Below are positions 1 through 12,189 of a DNA stretch of 64,000 nucleotides, in pieces. The position numbers and the translations under genes are program-made. The stretch spans positions 1-64,000 of the forward strand of contig SWBL01000088.1 of the NCBI GenBank assembly GCA_024195585.1, read 5' to 3'. This DNA comes from Aureobasidium sp. EXF-3400 (taxonomy: Eukaryota; Ascomycota; Dothideomycetes; Dothideales; Saccotheciaceae). Below the pieces are notes generated by a model. That model was not told the DNA's origin. It ran no database searches and saw only the letters and a list, made by a program, of their open reading frames with translations. Numbering within the stretch: the stretch's first letter is position 1; each line of letters starts with the position of its first letter.

Positions 1-509
<509 letters not shown>

Positions 510-1297
510 ATCTCTTCCGATCTGCGTTTGACCAAGCTCTGATCCTGCAAAGAGGAGGGGCAAATATTATGAAAATGGGTTTCGAGCGTCACTGATATAC
601 ATGACTGCAAGAGGCTTTTCCTTTATCTCACTACTTCACTATCGAAGCAATGACATGTTTTAACGTTCACGATCCTCTTCTATCTCTTGTGCTTCTTCTT
701 GAGTGATCCTGTCATGTTGCTTCTTAGTCTTGAGTAGATCTACTCGTTCACAGGCGGAATGATCAAGGCAGCAGAACATGGGCGGAACGAGGTGAGAAGG
801 CAGAAGCCTTTGAGACGAGTCTATGTACAATGTCTAATGCTTTTGTTTGTCTATATACAATGACATATGGCAAGGATGTCTTGCGCAACATCATGGTGCC
901 TTTACCCTAAAGCACCGAACTTCGGTTTCCGACCATCTTGCCTACATTCGATGTCACGGTTTGGTCGTCTGCAATGGCTCCTGATTTTTGTGCACCTCCC
1001 ATGAGCTCTGAGCCTACAGTTGCTGGCCTACTCTGGGTGCAAATTGAAACTGCAGGCGTCAAAGTGCAGATAAAGGTCCTCATGTCCACAAGAAGGGCTT
1101 GAAGAATGAACTGTGAGCAGTCACTTGTCCAGTTCACCAAGTCCTGGGCGATTCATTTGACAGTCTTGGAGATGGCGAGAATCAAGTGCCTGCAAGCGCA
1201 AAGTTCCGGGTTGATGACAGAAACATCATGCGATTGAGTAACTGGGGGCGAAGTGGTAGACGACTGGCAGTGCCAAATCTACAGCATCTGACAACGA
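510..1297. other. Convergent intergenic region
   Basis: 3' flanks of GAPDH (+) and the PPR-like gene (-). Short open frames here show no family resemblance or coding bias. I see no further gene. Confidence 0.6.
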
Positions 1298-3886
1298 TCA
1301 ATCACGATCTTTCGCTGTTCTTCGCCTGGTTCTTCTAGGTTGGCCGAAGAGTGCGCGGTACATTGTCCAGTGGCTCACGTCAGAGCGCCCTCGGATTGTC
1401 GAAGCAAGTCTAAGCCAGTTAAACCCCATGATCCGGTGTATTTGATTGACACGGTGTACCAGAGAAAACTTGTTCATCTTCTGGGCTTGTCTGTTGGCCG
1501 CCACTGTTGATCTTCCAGGTCCATAAAGAATCCAGAGTCGGAGCTTGACCTCTCTACGCAGACCCATGCCTTTGAGGTTGACACCAAATTTATGAAGTTT
1601 GCGAACAAGTGCGAGACCTCTGGTCCAGTCTCTCGGTGTTTCACTTGTTTCCGACTCAAATTCTTGGCTCTGGGTGTCTGTCTCTGCGGAAGAACCCAGC
1701 TTGATAGAGGTGACGGAATCTGGTAACGACGCTTCGCTCTTGAACCCCCATGCGACAATGGCACGTAGAAGATGAGGCGTGAAGATGACAGCAAGAGGGT
1801 GCTGGTCACCCTTAATCGGCACTGCTGTGTGTGCCTTAACGCCGCCTGGGGCGGGCGATGAGCTTGCAGGAAGAGGCAAGTCATCAGGTTTGAGACGTCC
1901 AGAGTACCATAGAGCTAACCAGGTGGAGAGCCTTTCGAGAGGCTCCAGTCTGTTCTCCATGCCGTATCGTCTCAAAACCTCATTCCACCGTGTAGGTTTG
2001 AATAGCTGACCGGTACGCATGGTTTCCAAGAACACGTTGGTAGTAAAATCCAGATCGTCTTTGTAATCGTGGTTCCGTTGCGAGATAGGTCTCTTCGATC
2101 GGAGACGAGGTCGCAACAACGACCATTGGATTGTTTGCAAGGATGCATCGGATACGGGAATTCGATGTAGACGCATTTCGTGCAAGATCTGCAGTGTATA
2201 TACCCGCTGTCCACTACGGGCATACGTTTGAAGAATCAAGTTTGCGTGATAATGCTCCGGTTGGGTCTGGTGCATCGTGAGAATATCGAGGACAGCGTTT
2301 GCCTGACTATGGTCACCAGAGGCCAAAAAGGACGCGAAGAGCTGTTTCTGCAGAACGCGATTTTCGTAGGCTGTGGGATGCTGGTCGCTTGTGATCAGAA
2401 ACTCGAAGCTTCGGTGTTTGTCAGGTCGACCAGCAAAGGTTTGCAGCGCACGACTGAAGATTGATTCAACAATAGATATGCCGGAAGCTCTGATCGCGTC
2501 AACGGTGGTAAGATAGTCAGCTGGGCTGGGTGCGCGCGCAGCTATCTCTCTGAGAGCCAAATTTCCCACTGTTCTCATACCAAGCATACGTAGACCAGTA
2601 ATGATCAAATCAATGGAGAAGGCTGTTGTGGCGAACAACCGAGCGCAAAAGGCATCGTTGAGCTCCTTTTCTCTAATGTTATGAACGTCGCCAACAATAC
2701 TGCTCATACTCTCGCGAGTGAGCGGAGGCATGGTAGCTCCAGTACTTGGCGCGTCAAGCTTAGTGGGCTTCAGATGATTGAAATCGTACTGAGCCTCGAG
2801 GATTTGATTGGTGAAACGAGCTCTGGTGGTCGATTTCATGTTTGACTTTGCAAGCCAGCTGTTGTCGGCCAAATGCACTATTACAGGCATGGAATGCATG
2901 GAGAGCGAAGGGTGGTCACCATGTCGTATGAAAAAGGCGTGCATGTCAACAGCATCAGGGAAGTCGAATAAGCGACAGATTGGAAGCATGCACTCATCAT
3001 ATGCATGCTCGACTTTAGCCGAGGTATAGATCTTCCTGAATGCTTCGATAGCTCTCGACTTGTGGTTACTGGAGAAGACATCTGTAACGAACTGAGCCAA
3101 GATCGAGACAAAAGCGGGCGGGACTAAACCATCGGCATGCATTCGCTTGTGCCAGGTCGCAGCGAACATGGGGTTCTGACGCAACAAAGGGCCGACAAGA
3201 CGAGTATATAGACCAATGTCGAGCAAACCAGAGCGAGGAAGAGTCTCGACGAGGTAGGGATAGAGGTGATGAAGCAGCTTCGGATACTGGACGGCGGACC
3301 AGAGAAGAGTGGACCAGAGTTGATCGGCCTGATGACCACGTACCGGCAAGACGACTTGACGCTGTACCATGGCTTGGACAATATCTATCACACCTTGCTG
3401 GCCGTCCAAACGTAGGCGAAAACGAAGCAGTTCAAGCCAGAGGTTGACATTTTGCGAATATTGCGGTTGATCGACCAAGCGTGTCTCTCCAGACTCTATG
3501 GCGGGCAGGCGGTTGCAGACATCGGCCTCAAAGCGGAGGGTGGCAAAGGCATCTGGACTATCTTGCAGACGGTTGAACAAGGGTAACCATGAAGTCAAGC
3601 GAGCAAGAAAGTTCTTGCGCTCAGTGTGTGAGGGACCAAGTGAGACGCCATTGCTGGTAGCCTCATGTTGGCTGGGATTGCGGGCATCTTCTAAATCTTG
3701 ACGGACATGGTCGGCATTGGCCAGAGAAACAGCAGCGGGCTGATTACTCGGACGATAAGCAAGTGGGTATGTTCGGAGAAGGCGGCGTGGAAGGAGTGTC
3801 GATGACGGGGAGCGAGAAAACAGTTGCGAGGCTAGAGCTGAAGGTCGGGCCAACCCTCTGTGGAGCGCAGACGCGCCGGGTGGCAT
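1298..3886 (-). CDS. Mitochondrial PPR-like protein (862 aa)
   Basis: Single-exon 862-aa protein. The first about 45 residues are rich in Arg, Ser, Ala and Leu with no acidic residues (RGLARPSALASQLFSRS, LLPRRLLRTYPLAYR), a typical mitochondrial presequence. The middle is a long helical region; near residues 560-620 there is a pentatricopeptide-like helix pair containing HANLILQTYARSGQR and LQILHEMRLHRIPVSD. The C-terminus is basic (PRRTRRRTAKDRD). Fungal mitochondrial PPR proteins act in RNA maturation or translation inside the organelle, and that is the inferred role, but no exact ortholog was recognised. It is divergent from COX7 with 282 bp between start codons, which fits two nuclear genes for mitochondrial proteins sharing one promoter region. 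The start is the first Met and carries the presequence. Confidence 0.75.
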   Translation of the reverse strand: MPPGASALHRGLARPSALASQLFSRSPSSTLLPRRLLRTYPLAYRPSNQPAAVSLANADHVRQDLEDARNPSQHEATSNGVSLGPSHTERKNFLARLTSWLPLFNRLQDSPDAFATLRFEADVCNRLPAIESGETRLVDQPQYSQNVNLWLELLRFRLRLDGQQGVIDIVQAMVQRQVVLPVRGHQADQLWSTLLWSAVQYPKLLHHLYPYLVETLPRSGLLDIGLYTRLVGPLLRQNPMFAATWHKRMHADGLVPPAFVSILAQFVTDVFSSNHKSRAIEAFRKIYTSAKVEHAYDECMLPICRLFDFPDAVDMHAFFIRHGDHPSLSMHSMPVIVHLADNSWLAKSNMKSTTRARFTNQILEAQYDFNHLKPTKLDAPSTGATMPPLTRESMSSIVGDVHNIREKELNDAFCARLFATTAFSIDLIITGLRMLGMRTVGNLALREIAARAPSPADYLTTVDAIRASGISIVESIFSRALQTFAGRPDKHRSFEFLITSDQHPTAYENRVLQKQLFASFLASGDHSQANAVLDILTMHQTQPEHYHANLILQTYARSGQRVYTLQILHEMRLHRIPVSDASLQTIQWSLLRPRLRSKRPISQRNHDYKDDLDFTTNVFLETMRTGQLFKPTRWNEVLRRYGMENRLEPLERLSTWLALWYSGRLKPDDLPLPASSSPAPGGVKAHTAVPIKGDQHPLAVIFTPHLLRAIVAWGFKSEASLPDSVTSIKLGSSAETDTQSQEFESETSETPRDWTRGLALVRKLHKFGVNLKGMGLRREVKLRLWILYGPGRSTVAANRQAQKMNKFSLVHRVNQIHRIMGFNWLRLASTIRGRSDVSHWTMYRALFGQPRRTRRRTAKDRD

Positions 3887-4168
3887 GAAAGGAAGGAAAG
3901 TGCAAACACGCGCGAGCCAGTGTCAGGAGACATGGAGACGCCTGCCGATTAGAGCAGCTGCTGGTGCATTGCAATAATGCGAGCTCGGCGGACACAGCTG
4001 TTAACAATAATTGTTCGGGGAAGTCGCAGCCCGCAGCCGACTGTGACGGCAAGTGCCGCCGACCTTGGTCGATGGCCGTCACGCAACGCAGACGACGAAG
4101 CCCATCAACGCACCTGCTGCCGTCTTGCTGTCCCCCACGACTCAATCTCCCCTCAATCTACCTTCACA

Positions 4169-4537
4169 ATGGCTGGGTGCGTCAATTGTCCTTTTGCCCA
4201 GCTGCGCGCCGTGTCGCAGTCTCCGCCCTGGATGCCGCAAGATCGCTGACCAGGTCGAGCAGCCTCAACTCTCCCGGACTTCACCGTCGCAACAACGTGC
4301 CCCAGTGGCAGCGCATGCACCAGACCCACGACGGTCTCCGTCAGTGGCAGAAGGGCCCTCGCGCCAAGTTCATGCTCTACCCCTACTACGCTCTGCTGGC
4401 CTCGACCTCGGCTGCCACCATGTACATGATGGGCAGAATGGTCCTCGTGCGTCTACACCAATTTCTCGGCCTGCTCCAACACGACACTTCTCTAACACCA
4501 TACGCAGGGCCACAAGACTTGGTTCTCCAGCAACTAG
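4169..4537 (+). CDS. COX7: Cytochrome c oxidase subunit 7 (COX7A-type)
   Basis: Small single-span subunit of mitochondrial complex IV. The spliced model is exons 4169-4176, 4254-4446 and 4508-4537, giving 76 aa. The first coding exon holds only ATGGCTGG. The body contains VPQWQRMHQTHDGLRQWQKG, then KFMLYPYYALLASTSAATMY, which is the membrane helix, and the family-typical ending MGRMVLGHKTWFSSN. Introns are 4177-4253 (77 nt) and 4447-4507 (61 nt). In intron 1 the CTGAC branch-like motif lies very close to the acceptor, so the 5' splice choice is the least certain part. The gene is divergent from the mitochondrial PPR-like gene. The identity rests on the YPYYA helix and tail. Confidence 0.85.
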
Positions 4538-4707
4538 ACGATTGCCTACTGTACATTACCGCAATAGAGCTCCTTTACGCCAAGTCCAAAATACCCATAT
4601 CCAAAGCAGCTTCTTTCCGTCCGTCATTCTCTCCAATTATCCTCTAGCATGCCACATCCTTTCTCGCACGCCCTGTTGCTATCCGCATGGGCAGAGTGCT
4701 CCCTTCT

Positions 4708-5337
4708 CTATGCCTCTCCCTGTGTCGAGTGGTCCGTCTTGACCTCAAACACCTCGCTCGACAAGCGACGAACGTCCTCATTATCCACGCGACCAAGCGC
4801 AGCCTTGATATCCTGCACAGTCTGCTCACTCAGTCCTTCCTTGCGTCTGCTGTAGAAGTCGATTCCGGCCGGTGTGAACAGTGTCTTGGCAAAGTATGTG
4901 ACGACCCAGCTGTCTTGGTCGGCTCCCTTGTCTGCCCATCCCAAGACTTCCCAGTGACTGCTGGCAATCATGAGCCATCCTTTACCGCGCCAATCCCACA
5001 CGTCCGTCACTCCGATGCCGCCACTAGCCTTGTCCACACCGTGAACTGTATGCAGCTTGTCTGAATCTAGCCCTTGGTATGACACGACATCGTCCAGGCG
5101 GTCCGTCTGGTCTGGAGAAGCGTCAGGTGCTGATGGCGCGAGTGCTGTATACGTGATTTTGACATTGCGCTTTGACTTCCACATGGGTAGAGTGCTGTGA
5201 GTGACGTGCCATGATCCCTGCAAAAACGATAGGCTGGGCGATGTATACCCCTGGGGCTGCGTGCCCTCCTGGACGTTTTGCGACACGCCGGGGGCCCTAA
5301 GGATGACTGATGATGACTCGGACTCCATATTGTGCAC
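4708..5337 (-). CDS. Conserved fungal protein, possible calycin/lipocalin-like fold (209 aa)
   Basis: Single-exon 209-aa protein without signal peptide or membrane segment. The segment SFLQGSWHVTHSTLPMWKSK, followed by alternating hydrophobic strands (RNVKITYTAL, GKGWLMIASSHWEVLGW, DSWVVTYFAKTLFTPAGIDF), resembles the start and strand pattern of small beta-barrel lipid- or heme-binding calycins, where a GxW near the first strand is characteristic. That fold call is an inference from pattern only. The C-terminal part (about 170-200) is helical and charged. An alternative start is Met4. It is convergent with COX7, the 3' ends lying about 170 bp apart. The ligand and pathway are unknown. Confidence 0.65.
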   Translation of the reverse strand: MHNMESESSSVILRAPGVSQNVQEGTQPQGYTSPSLSFLQGSWHVTHSTLPMWKSKRNVKITYTALAPSAPDASPDQTDRLDDVVSYQGLDSDKLHTVHGVDKASGGIGVTDVWDWRGKGWLMIASSHWEVLGWADKGADQDSWVVTYFAKTLFTPAGIDFYSRRKEGLSEQTVQDIKAALGRVDNEDVRRLSSEVFEVKTDHSTQGEA

Positions 5338-5999
5338 TGGAAGCCTGGCGACTTTTTTATTGCAAGCTGTAAATCTGACTGCAACTTATGCACAGTGTCT
5401 CTTGTTGATGATGTGTGAAGAGATCAGCAGCTGTCATTGTCGTTAGGGGGTTGGCACTCCAACATCCGCCCCACGTCTTTTCCCACTTCCATCCATCTTT
5501 TGCGACAGAGACAATCTAACGGAACAAGAGTGGTTGGAAACCCCTTGCAAACTCCGCCATTCGCAATTCGCCTTGCCCTTGCAAATCACAAAATGTCTTG
5601 GGAGCATCGCCCGCGGATTCGTCTGAGCTGCGTAATGCAAAATGCCCAGTGATTACGACAACTCTTCTTGAGGCGCAGTCGTCTTACCGCGACACGAGTC
5701 TTATTTTTATATTCGACTCGTTTGTATTTATCTCTCCTGTTCCCATCTAAGTGTCTGTCATTTGCACTCGTTTTCAGCTCGTTGTGTCCTAGAAGTATTT
5801 GTCTCCCAGTCGTCCTTTCCCTTTCCGGTCGTCTTGCCACTTGCCACCAAGCTTCACATTTTCACCAAATACTGAGAACCTTTCAAAAATAAGGCCAAAT
5901 CTGAAACTCGGATCTCGAAACCGGTGTTGCATCTCTTAGGTATTATACCTTTAAAGAGCTCGAGTCTAGCCTCCAACTAATGCATTCCATCTAGCAACC
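5338..5999. other. Divergent promoter region
   Basis: Lies between the calycin-like gene (-) and the PLC-like gene (+). The half near the PLC-like gene is pyrimidine-rich, as common in fungal leaders. No gene seen. Confidence 0.5.
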
Positions 6000-7082
6000 A
6001 TGATGTCCAGCACAAATATCCTAACGAGTCTCTTCCTGCTACCATCTCTCGCTCAGGTCGCCTTCTCAGCAGTCACCAAGAGAGCCACAGCTTGCAACAA
6101 CTCTCCAGATTTGTGCAGTAGAGCTTATAACAATGTGACCCACCTCGGTGCTCACAACTCGCCCTTTCTCCGCGATGCATCTACTGGCAACTCACAATCT
6201 GGCAACCAGTTCTACAACTCTACTGTTCAGCTTAGCGCTGGTGTCAGACTATTGACTGGCCAAGTTCACAACAACAATGGTTCATTACACATGTGCCACT
6301 CAAGCTGTACCCTTCTCGATGCTGGAACGTTGAGTAGTTGGCTGTCAGAGATTAAGACGTGGATGGACGGGAACCCAAATGAAGTCGTAACTGTACTCCT
6401 TGTCAACTCAGACGATTCATCTGCATCGGACCTGGCAAGCGCATATACCACTGCGGGAATCACATCTTATGCCTACACTCCCACGTCAACCACCGCTCCA
6501 AGCGAGTGGCCTACCCTACAAACCCTCATCAACGATGGCAAACGTCTGCTCAACTTCGTCGCTAGCCTCGATGACAACTCTGCTGCGCCTTATCTTATGG
6601 ATGAGTTCACTTATATCTTTGAGAACAACTACGACAACACATCGCCATCCAACTTCTCCTGCGCAGCCAACCGACCTTCTACTGTCACTACCAGCTCTGC
6701 GCTGCAGCAGAACTTGATGCCGTTCATGAACCACTTCCTTTACGAGACGACAAGTCTCTTTGGTACCACCATCGAGTCCCCCGACCTTGGCAATATCAGC
6801 ACCACGAACTCGGCATCGGGTGGGACCGGTGCTTTGGGAACATCCGCAACCGAGTGCACCACTACCTATGGTCGAGCTCCAACATACCTCCTGGTGGACT
6901 TCTTCAATGTCGGTCCAGCCATCGAGACTGCAGACAAGCTCAATGGTGTCACCAGTCCTGTCGGCAGGACGAACGTGAGTGTTGCTGCCTCGGCACCAAC
7001 CACGTCAGACTCCACTCGTAGCGGAGTCTCAACTTTCTCCTTGGTCACAGCATTGATTGTCGCCTTTGTGTTGATTGCATAG
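6000..7082 (+). CDS. Secreted, GPI-anchored PLC-like phosphodiesterase
   Basis: 360-aa extracellular protein of the PI-PLC X-like TIM-barrel superfamily. Residues 1-24 are a signal peptide (ILTSLFLLPSLAQVAFSA). The first catalytic-type histidine is in NVTHLGAHNSPF (His52), and a second candidate pair lies in SLHMCHSSC (His97/His100); LVDFFNVG near 300 is the late barrel strand typical of this family. There are several N-glycosylation sequons. The C-terminus is Ser/Thr-rich and ends in a hydrophobic tail (FSLVTALIVAFVLIA), a GPI-anchor signal. Members are cell-wall or plasma-membrane surface proteins whose substrate is usually unproven; phosphoinositide or GPI cleavage is only inferred. Two adjacent ATGs open the frame (6000 and 6003). 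No intron. Confidence 0.88.
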   Translation: MMSSTNILTSLFLLPSLAQVAFSAVTKRATACNNSPDLCSRAYNNVTHLGAHNSPFLRDASTGNSQSGNQFYNSTVQLSAGVRLLTGQVHNNNGSLHMCHSSCTLLDAGTLSSWLSEIKTWMDGNPNEVVTVLLVNSDDSSASDLASAYTTAGITSYAYTPTSTTAPSEWPTLQTLINDGKRLLNFVASLDDNSAAPYLMDEFTYIFENNYDNTSPSNFSCAANRPSTVTTSSALQQNLMPFMNHFLYETTSLFGTTIESPDLGNISTTNSASGGTGALGTSATECTTTYGRAPTYLLVDFFNVGPAIETADKLNGVTSPVGRTNVSVAASAPTTSDSTRSGVSTFSLVTALIVAFVLIA

Positions 7083-10000
7083 ATACATGCGTCTTGCAAT
7101 ACAAGATCTTCCGGATCTACAGTTTCTAAACATCTACGGGCTATTCATTGGCGGACACACCCGACTCTCGTGGTGATATCTGCTTGAGGTTATCACACAT
7201 CACATAGCGAAGGCGTTTGGGTGCACCCGGATGGGCATTGCTGGCACTTGCCACATTCATCAAAAATTGTATATAGATTGCATAAGGCATACGAACTAGA
7301 CTTACGAATACGAATCCAATGAAATAGGGAATGAAAAAGAGAAGCCGAACAATTACCTTGTCGTCATCATAGCCGCTCGATCCACGTGCAAGGATCTCGT
7401 TACCAGTATGATGGGTTCAAGAATCAGGAACCGAGCCTTGCTCTAGTCCACGAGGAAGCCGATTGGAAACGGAGCGTGCAAAGGCCTTAGCCATGGAGTT
7501 TCCCTCCCTTTGGTGTGCCCCGGGTTTCAGGTATCGATGCCTTACCACATCCTTGGGAACTCGCGAGAATCCAAGCGCTTCTTCTGCGACCCGGCTCGCC
7601 CGCCCACGACCGAAGTCTGTGATGTGGTTTGCATGTACCGTTTCTTGTCAGTTTGTATCATGCAGAGGTGTGGTGAACATGGCGGATGTTGGCAGGTGCC
7701 CCTGGTGGAGATCTGGCAGTCATCACCCTGGCTTGAATGTGTGTCTTTGTCTCCAACCGACATGCATACCAAGGGATTGTGATGGGAGTACGGGGCATCG
7801 CGTACGAGTTGAGTCACATGGTGTATTGTGATGATCGTTGCAGATTGAATATACGAGGCGAGGGTCAGTCGTGGTCCTGACAACGGTATCTGGAATCTAT
7901 CAAGAGGCGTCCACGGGGTCCTCAATATTGGAGCTGTAGACGATGCATATGACCAGAGGACGTCAAGCCAACTCGCCATACGTCACATGAGCTTGCGAAG
8001 AACTCAAAGCTTTAGAACGACTGTCAACGTTACCGTCTCCCATGTAAACGTGCGGCACTCGTGAACAGTGCATGGCGCCGACTGCTCGATGAGGTTAACG
8101 CAGGCGGCAATGCATGTCAGTCACAAGATGGATCAGTGTGCCACGCAAGGAGCTTGCAAAGGGACTGCTCCTCCGCAAGCGAATACGATGTACAAGCATG
8201 ATGTACACAGCAAGTGTTTCGGTGATGGAAGGGAGACAATGAGCCCATCGGATCCCGATACTGTGGGAATCGGGTACCAGGATCGGAGATTGCTTTCATC
8301 GTGCAAGATGTTGGGCGAGCTACCGGTAGTCGGGTTGCCTGTGAGGTGTGGCGGGAGAGCACGCATTCTTTTCGATCAATCACAATGTGCGGCAGCTTCA
8401 TCCATCACGACGAGCGTGGAGCACGCAACTGACATGGGTGAGGGATCAGACTTTGCCGTTGTGTTAACTCGATTGGCGACTCCAGCGTGAACGTCAACAA
8501 GGCGGGCCGGGCCCTATCATTGGAGCGAACCATAGGGTTGGGAACTTGATGAGGGTACACAGCATGAGATCGCTCGAGGCGTGGTCCAATACCGTGGCGT
8601 TGCAGTTCACGCGCAGCGCCAAAAGATTCACCGCAGCTGTCTTGGTTTATTGTTGCCATTAGATTGAGGTGTTAGAATTTTCATGCGGACCTTTGGCGAG
8701 CCAGCAGCAGGAACACTTTGCTTCATCCCGCCTGTCAGATCTCCACTTGCGGGACCCGAGGGAGGTTGACCCAAGATCGCAGAGCGGTGTGATGGCGCGA
8801 CTGGGAATAGTGGCTGCCTCATTCAGCCCGAACATGCGGACTGTCGTCCCAACCAATCGCGGACACTTGGGAGTAACAGTCGCAACAACTGCATTTTGTG
8901 GTTCTTGTGGAGGAGGAACATGTGTAGCTTCTCTACATGTGACCGGGGGCCTAGTAGATTTGTGGCAGGTAACCGGCTGCAATCGCATGCCACATAGTAA
9001 AGGGAGACAACGATCTTGGTTCGGAATCGGGGCACCTCCAACTGATGGTCATGTTGCACAGCGTGTGTGCCGTTTGATGCAAGAGCGGTAGTCCTCGGCC
9101 AAGGGATGCGATGGATCGAACTCACATGCCTGCAATATCGACTGCGTGTGATGGGTATTTGGCATTTGCTCATCTCCTACCAGCTGCATGGGCGGCTAAA
9201 GTGGCATTAGACCCTGCTTAGCAAGCCGTGGACGTCGTATTCATTGACGATATCTGCATCCAAGTGTGATCATTTCAGCTGGACCACACACATCCAGAAC
9301 GTGACTCTCGTCAGCCATTGATTGCCATAGTGACTTGAAGGCAGTTACGCGAATTTAAGGAACAAATGTGGACTTCTTGTGAGATGGAGTGTGGGTGCAC
9401 AGCAAAAAACACACCAGCAGAAATGCTGCACGAGTATCTCAGACCATATCCCATGCCTGTGGAATGTCCCAAGATGCCGTGTAATGCACGCGTTCCCCCA
9501 GCTTCAATTGGCTGTGGGTTTCCAGGAGCGAGGCACGATAGTCGAATTTGCAGGGGCCCGTGGACTCGGTGGGATCAATAGGGCCTGTCCCGGTTTTTGC
9601 ATCCTGCGCTCGCAGGACAGAAGGTCTCAGCAACGTGCATATGCAGCTGGCTGACCCTGGTAGCGGAAAAGGCATGGAGATCGGTCCTGGCACCTATCAA
9701 AGCGGGGACACCCGCACCTTGCCAAATGACATGCCGTTCGGGACATCCAATCAATCTGCTGAACTGCCGCAACGAAGCGTGCATAAAGCAACGTTCTGGT
9801 CCTTATTCTTGTGCTGACTTGGAGATACAGCGTGCGTGACACCACAGCCCCGTTGGAACAATATATCAGTCAACAGTATGTTCCAGAGTCGGTGATATTG
9901 ATCCAAACCGAGGTAAGTCTTTGCTCAGTCCCACACCGCAACGCTTGTTCCAAGATGTTCGCAACAGCTCGTTTGTAGGTTCCAAAAGCAGCGAGCTTTC

Positions 10001-12189
10001 AGACGTGAATTCAACTCTCCAGGGACCTCTCGTCTATACAGACCTAATTTGTCGTGACAGAAAATGGGATCAACAGCGACTATTGAGTGTGTGGGCCTGT
10101 TATTCTCAGTATGCAGGGCCGCTAGAGCGGGCACGAGATCCGAAGTAGATAGAGCTTGTCAAGAAGAGAGATTTGTTCAAGCCACCGCCAGTGCCGCGAA
10201 AGACGCGGTCAAACCGGGCCTGCCATCCTCTGCTCCGAGGAGGGGTAGGACATGAGTCCCCGACCCACAATACGAGATGTCATTCATGAAAGGTGATTTT
10301 GGTGCAAACGTTCCATGTCTCCATAATATGTATGACCTGCCATATGAAGGCGTGCTTCGTACTCCGAGCGCGAGACAAGAGACAGCAGATTACTGATCCA
10401 GGGGCTACGCGTGCCAAGAAGTGTCAATGCACATCTAAATCATCATGAGTCGTGCGACTGCCTCTAGAGAATAAGCCCTAGGCTGCACGTCAGTGGTGCG
10501 ACCGCTACTGTCAACTCTGCCCAAATGCGAGACGCCAAAAACACAAATCATTCTTCCATGGTGGCGTCTTCGCCGTTTTGGGTTCACTTTTGGCTCGCTG
10601 AAGGACCGGCTCCTACAGAGCTGACTCGGATATCCCTGTCAGGCAGCTGAGCCAAAATACACCATGTTCCGGATGCGTGCACGCAGCAGAACGGTACAAA
10701 GGAACAAGAGATCATCCTCCAGCTGGCTGAGGCTGCCAAATACACTGATCCACTATCGTTGCGTGCGTTCCAATACTTGACGCGCAGATCTCAGGGTCGA
10801 CCTGCACCTCCCTTTCACCCTAGCTCGCAAGGATGGCTGTCATGGGTGGACGTTCTGGGACTTCTACTCCGACAAAAGGTTCATTTGCTTGGTGGAGAGA
10901 AGGTTACATCACCACTAGCCAATGTCAAGCCAAGAAGTCTTCGATGGATTCGTGTGAGTGGGAGCTACGTCTCCCCCGGTAGAGTCTATCTGCCCCTAGG
11001 CTTTCGGACTCGAGCTGGCATGTGTACCTGACTGACAGCCTGTCGGTGCTGTCACAGATCTAAGTTATAACGTACTGATATTCCAAACGTGCTGATACCA
11101 AACGTGCCGCGCGCCCTGTCTGTGGGGAGACATGACTTGTGTATGACTAAACTCGTTGACTCTGACTGCATTATTGTTCTATCGTCGTTGGAGGGCCGCC
11201 GTCTCGAGGCTTGTGCGGAGCCAACTGCGAGTGCCGCTCACGAAGAACCACTACAGCCTTCTTTTTCGTTTGGTACCACCACATGGGCATCTCGCTCTTG
11301 AAACCAGCTATGGATCAATGGGTGTAGCGGCATGTCAAGAAGCAGACCAAAATGTACCGGCTGCGGTGCGCAGATTGCGACTCTCCCCATTGTGGGCAGT
11401 CAAAATGAGATTGACGAGACGAGCGTCACGAAAAGTCAGGGGTTTTAGACGTCGAGATACGAGGACAAGCAAGAAGGAAAGAAAACCCTGCGTCGCCGTC
11501 TCGGCTCAGGTAGGTTTGGCAGGCATGCAGAAGCGGCGAAGCGCCAAACTCCAAGAACCTGTCTTGCATGGATGGACGATTAGAAGCATCATCAAAAGCA
11601 GGTAACTTTGAGAGCCGATCGAGACAGACATCACAGTGCATGGCGTTTTAAACCTCCGCCCGGGTTACGGCTCGTGCGCGAGCTTCCGTTACCCACCGCT
11701 ATGGCGTCGGCATCTGCATTGTCTTCTTTTGGTGCCCCGTCCCAAGACGCCAGGGACGGTTGTGACAGGTTGGCCGGCGTGCTAGGTCAAGCCATTCCGA
11801 TCAATGCACCGACGATGATTTGCGCTTGGTGTCGTTGGCGCAGGCCGCTAGCACAATCACCGACGGCTCCCAGGGAGGCCCGTCCAAAACGATGGAGCGT
11901 GCTTCCTGTCCAAAATTATACATGAGAGCTGGCACCGCCCGTCCAGCACCAGCGGGCGATACATGTGCTTTTGTACCCGGACTCGACCTGCAGCCTCCGC
12001 CTCGTGATCCCATCCGACTGGTAGTTTGGAAACTTTGCTTTCATCCCTTTGACATCCGGCTCTCTTCGATCTCACTTATCTCACATTCTGGACCGCCTTT
12101 TCTCGACTACTGTACCTCTGCGTTAACTACATCTAATCATCCAATCCTCCAACGGCCTCGTCTTCATCAACAGCAACAACATCGCCAAT
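7083..12189. other. Long gene-free region upstream of the homeobox gene (5.1 kb)
   Basis: About 5.1 kb between the PLC-like gene and the homeobox start. Open frames are all at most about 149 aa, overlap on both strands and show no domain, no coding bias and no splice-linked continuation. Base composition looks balanced rather than AT-rich, so it is not an obviously RIP-mutated transposon. The last 150 bases before 12190 are pyrimidine-rich and look like a 5' leader. It is best read as the extended promoter and leader of the homeobox gene, possibly with noncoding transcripts. Confidence 0.55.

Noticed and set aside
7083..12189. Decayed transposon explanation for the upstream homeobox spacer
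   Set aside because: No terminal repeats, target-site duplication, RT, integrase or transposase motifs, and no AT-rich RIP-like signature by eye; a similarity search could still reverse this.
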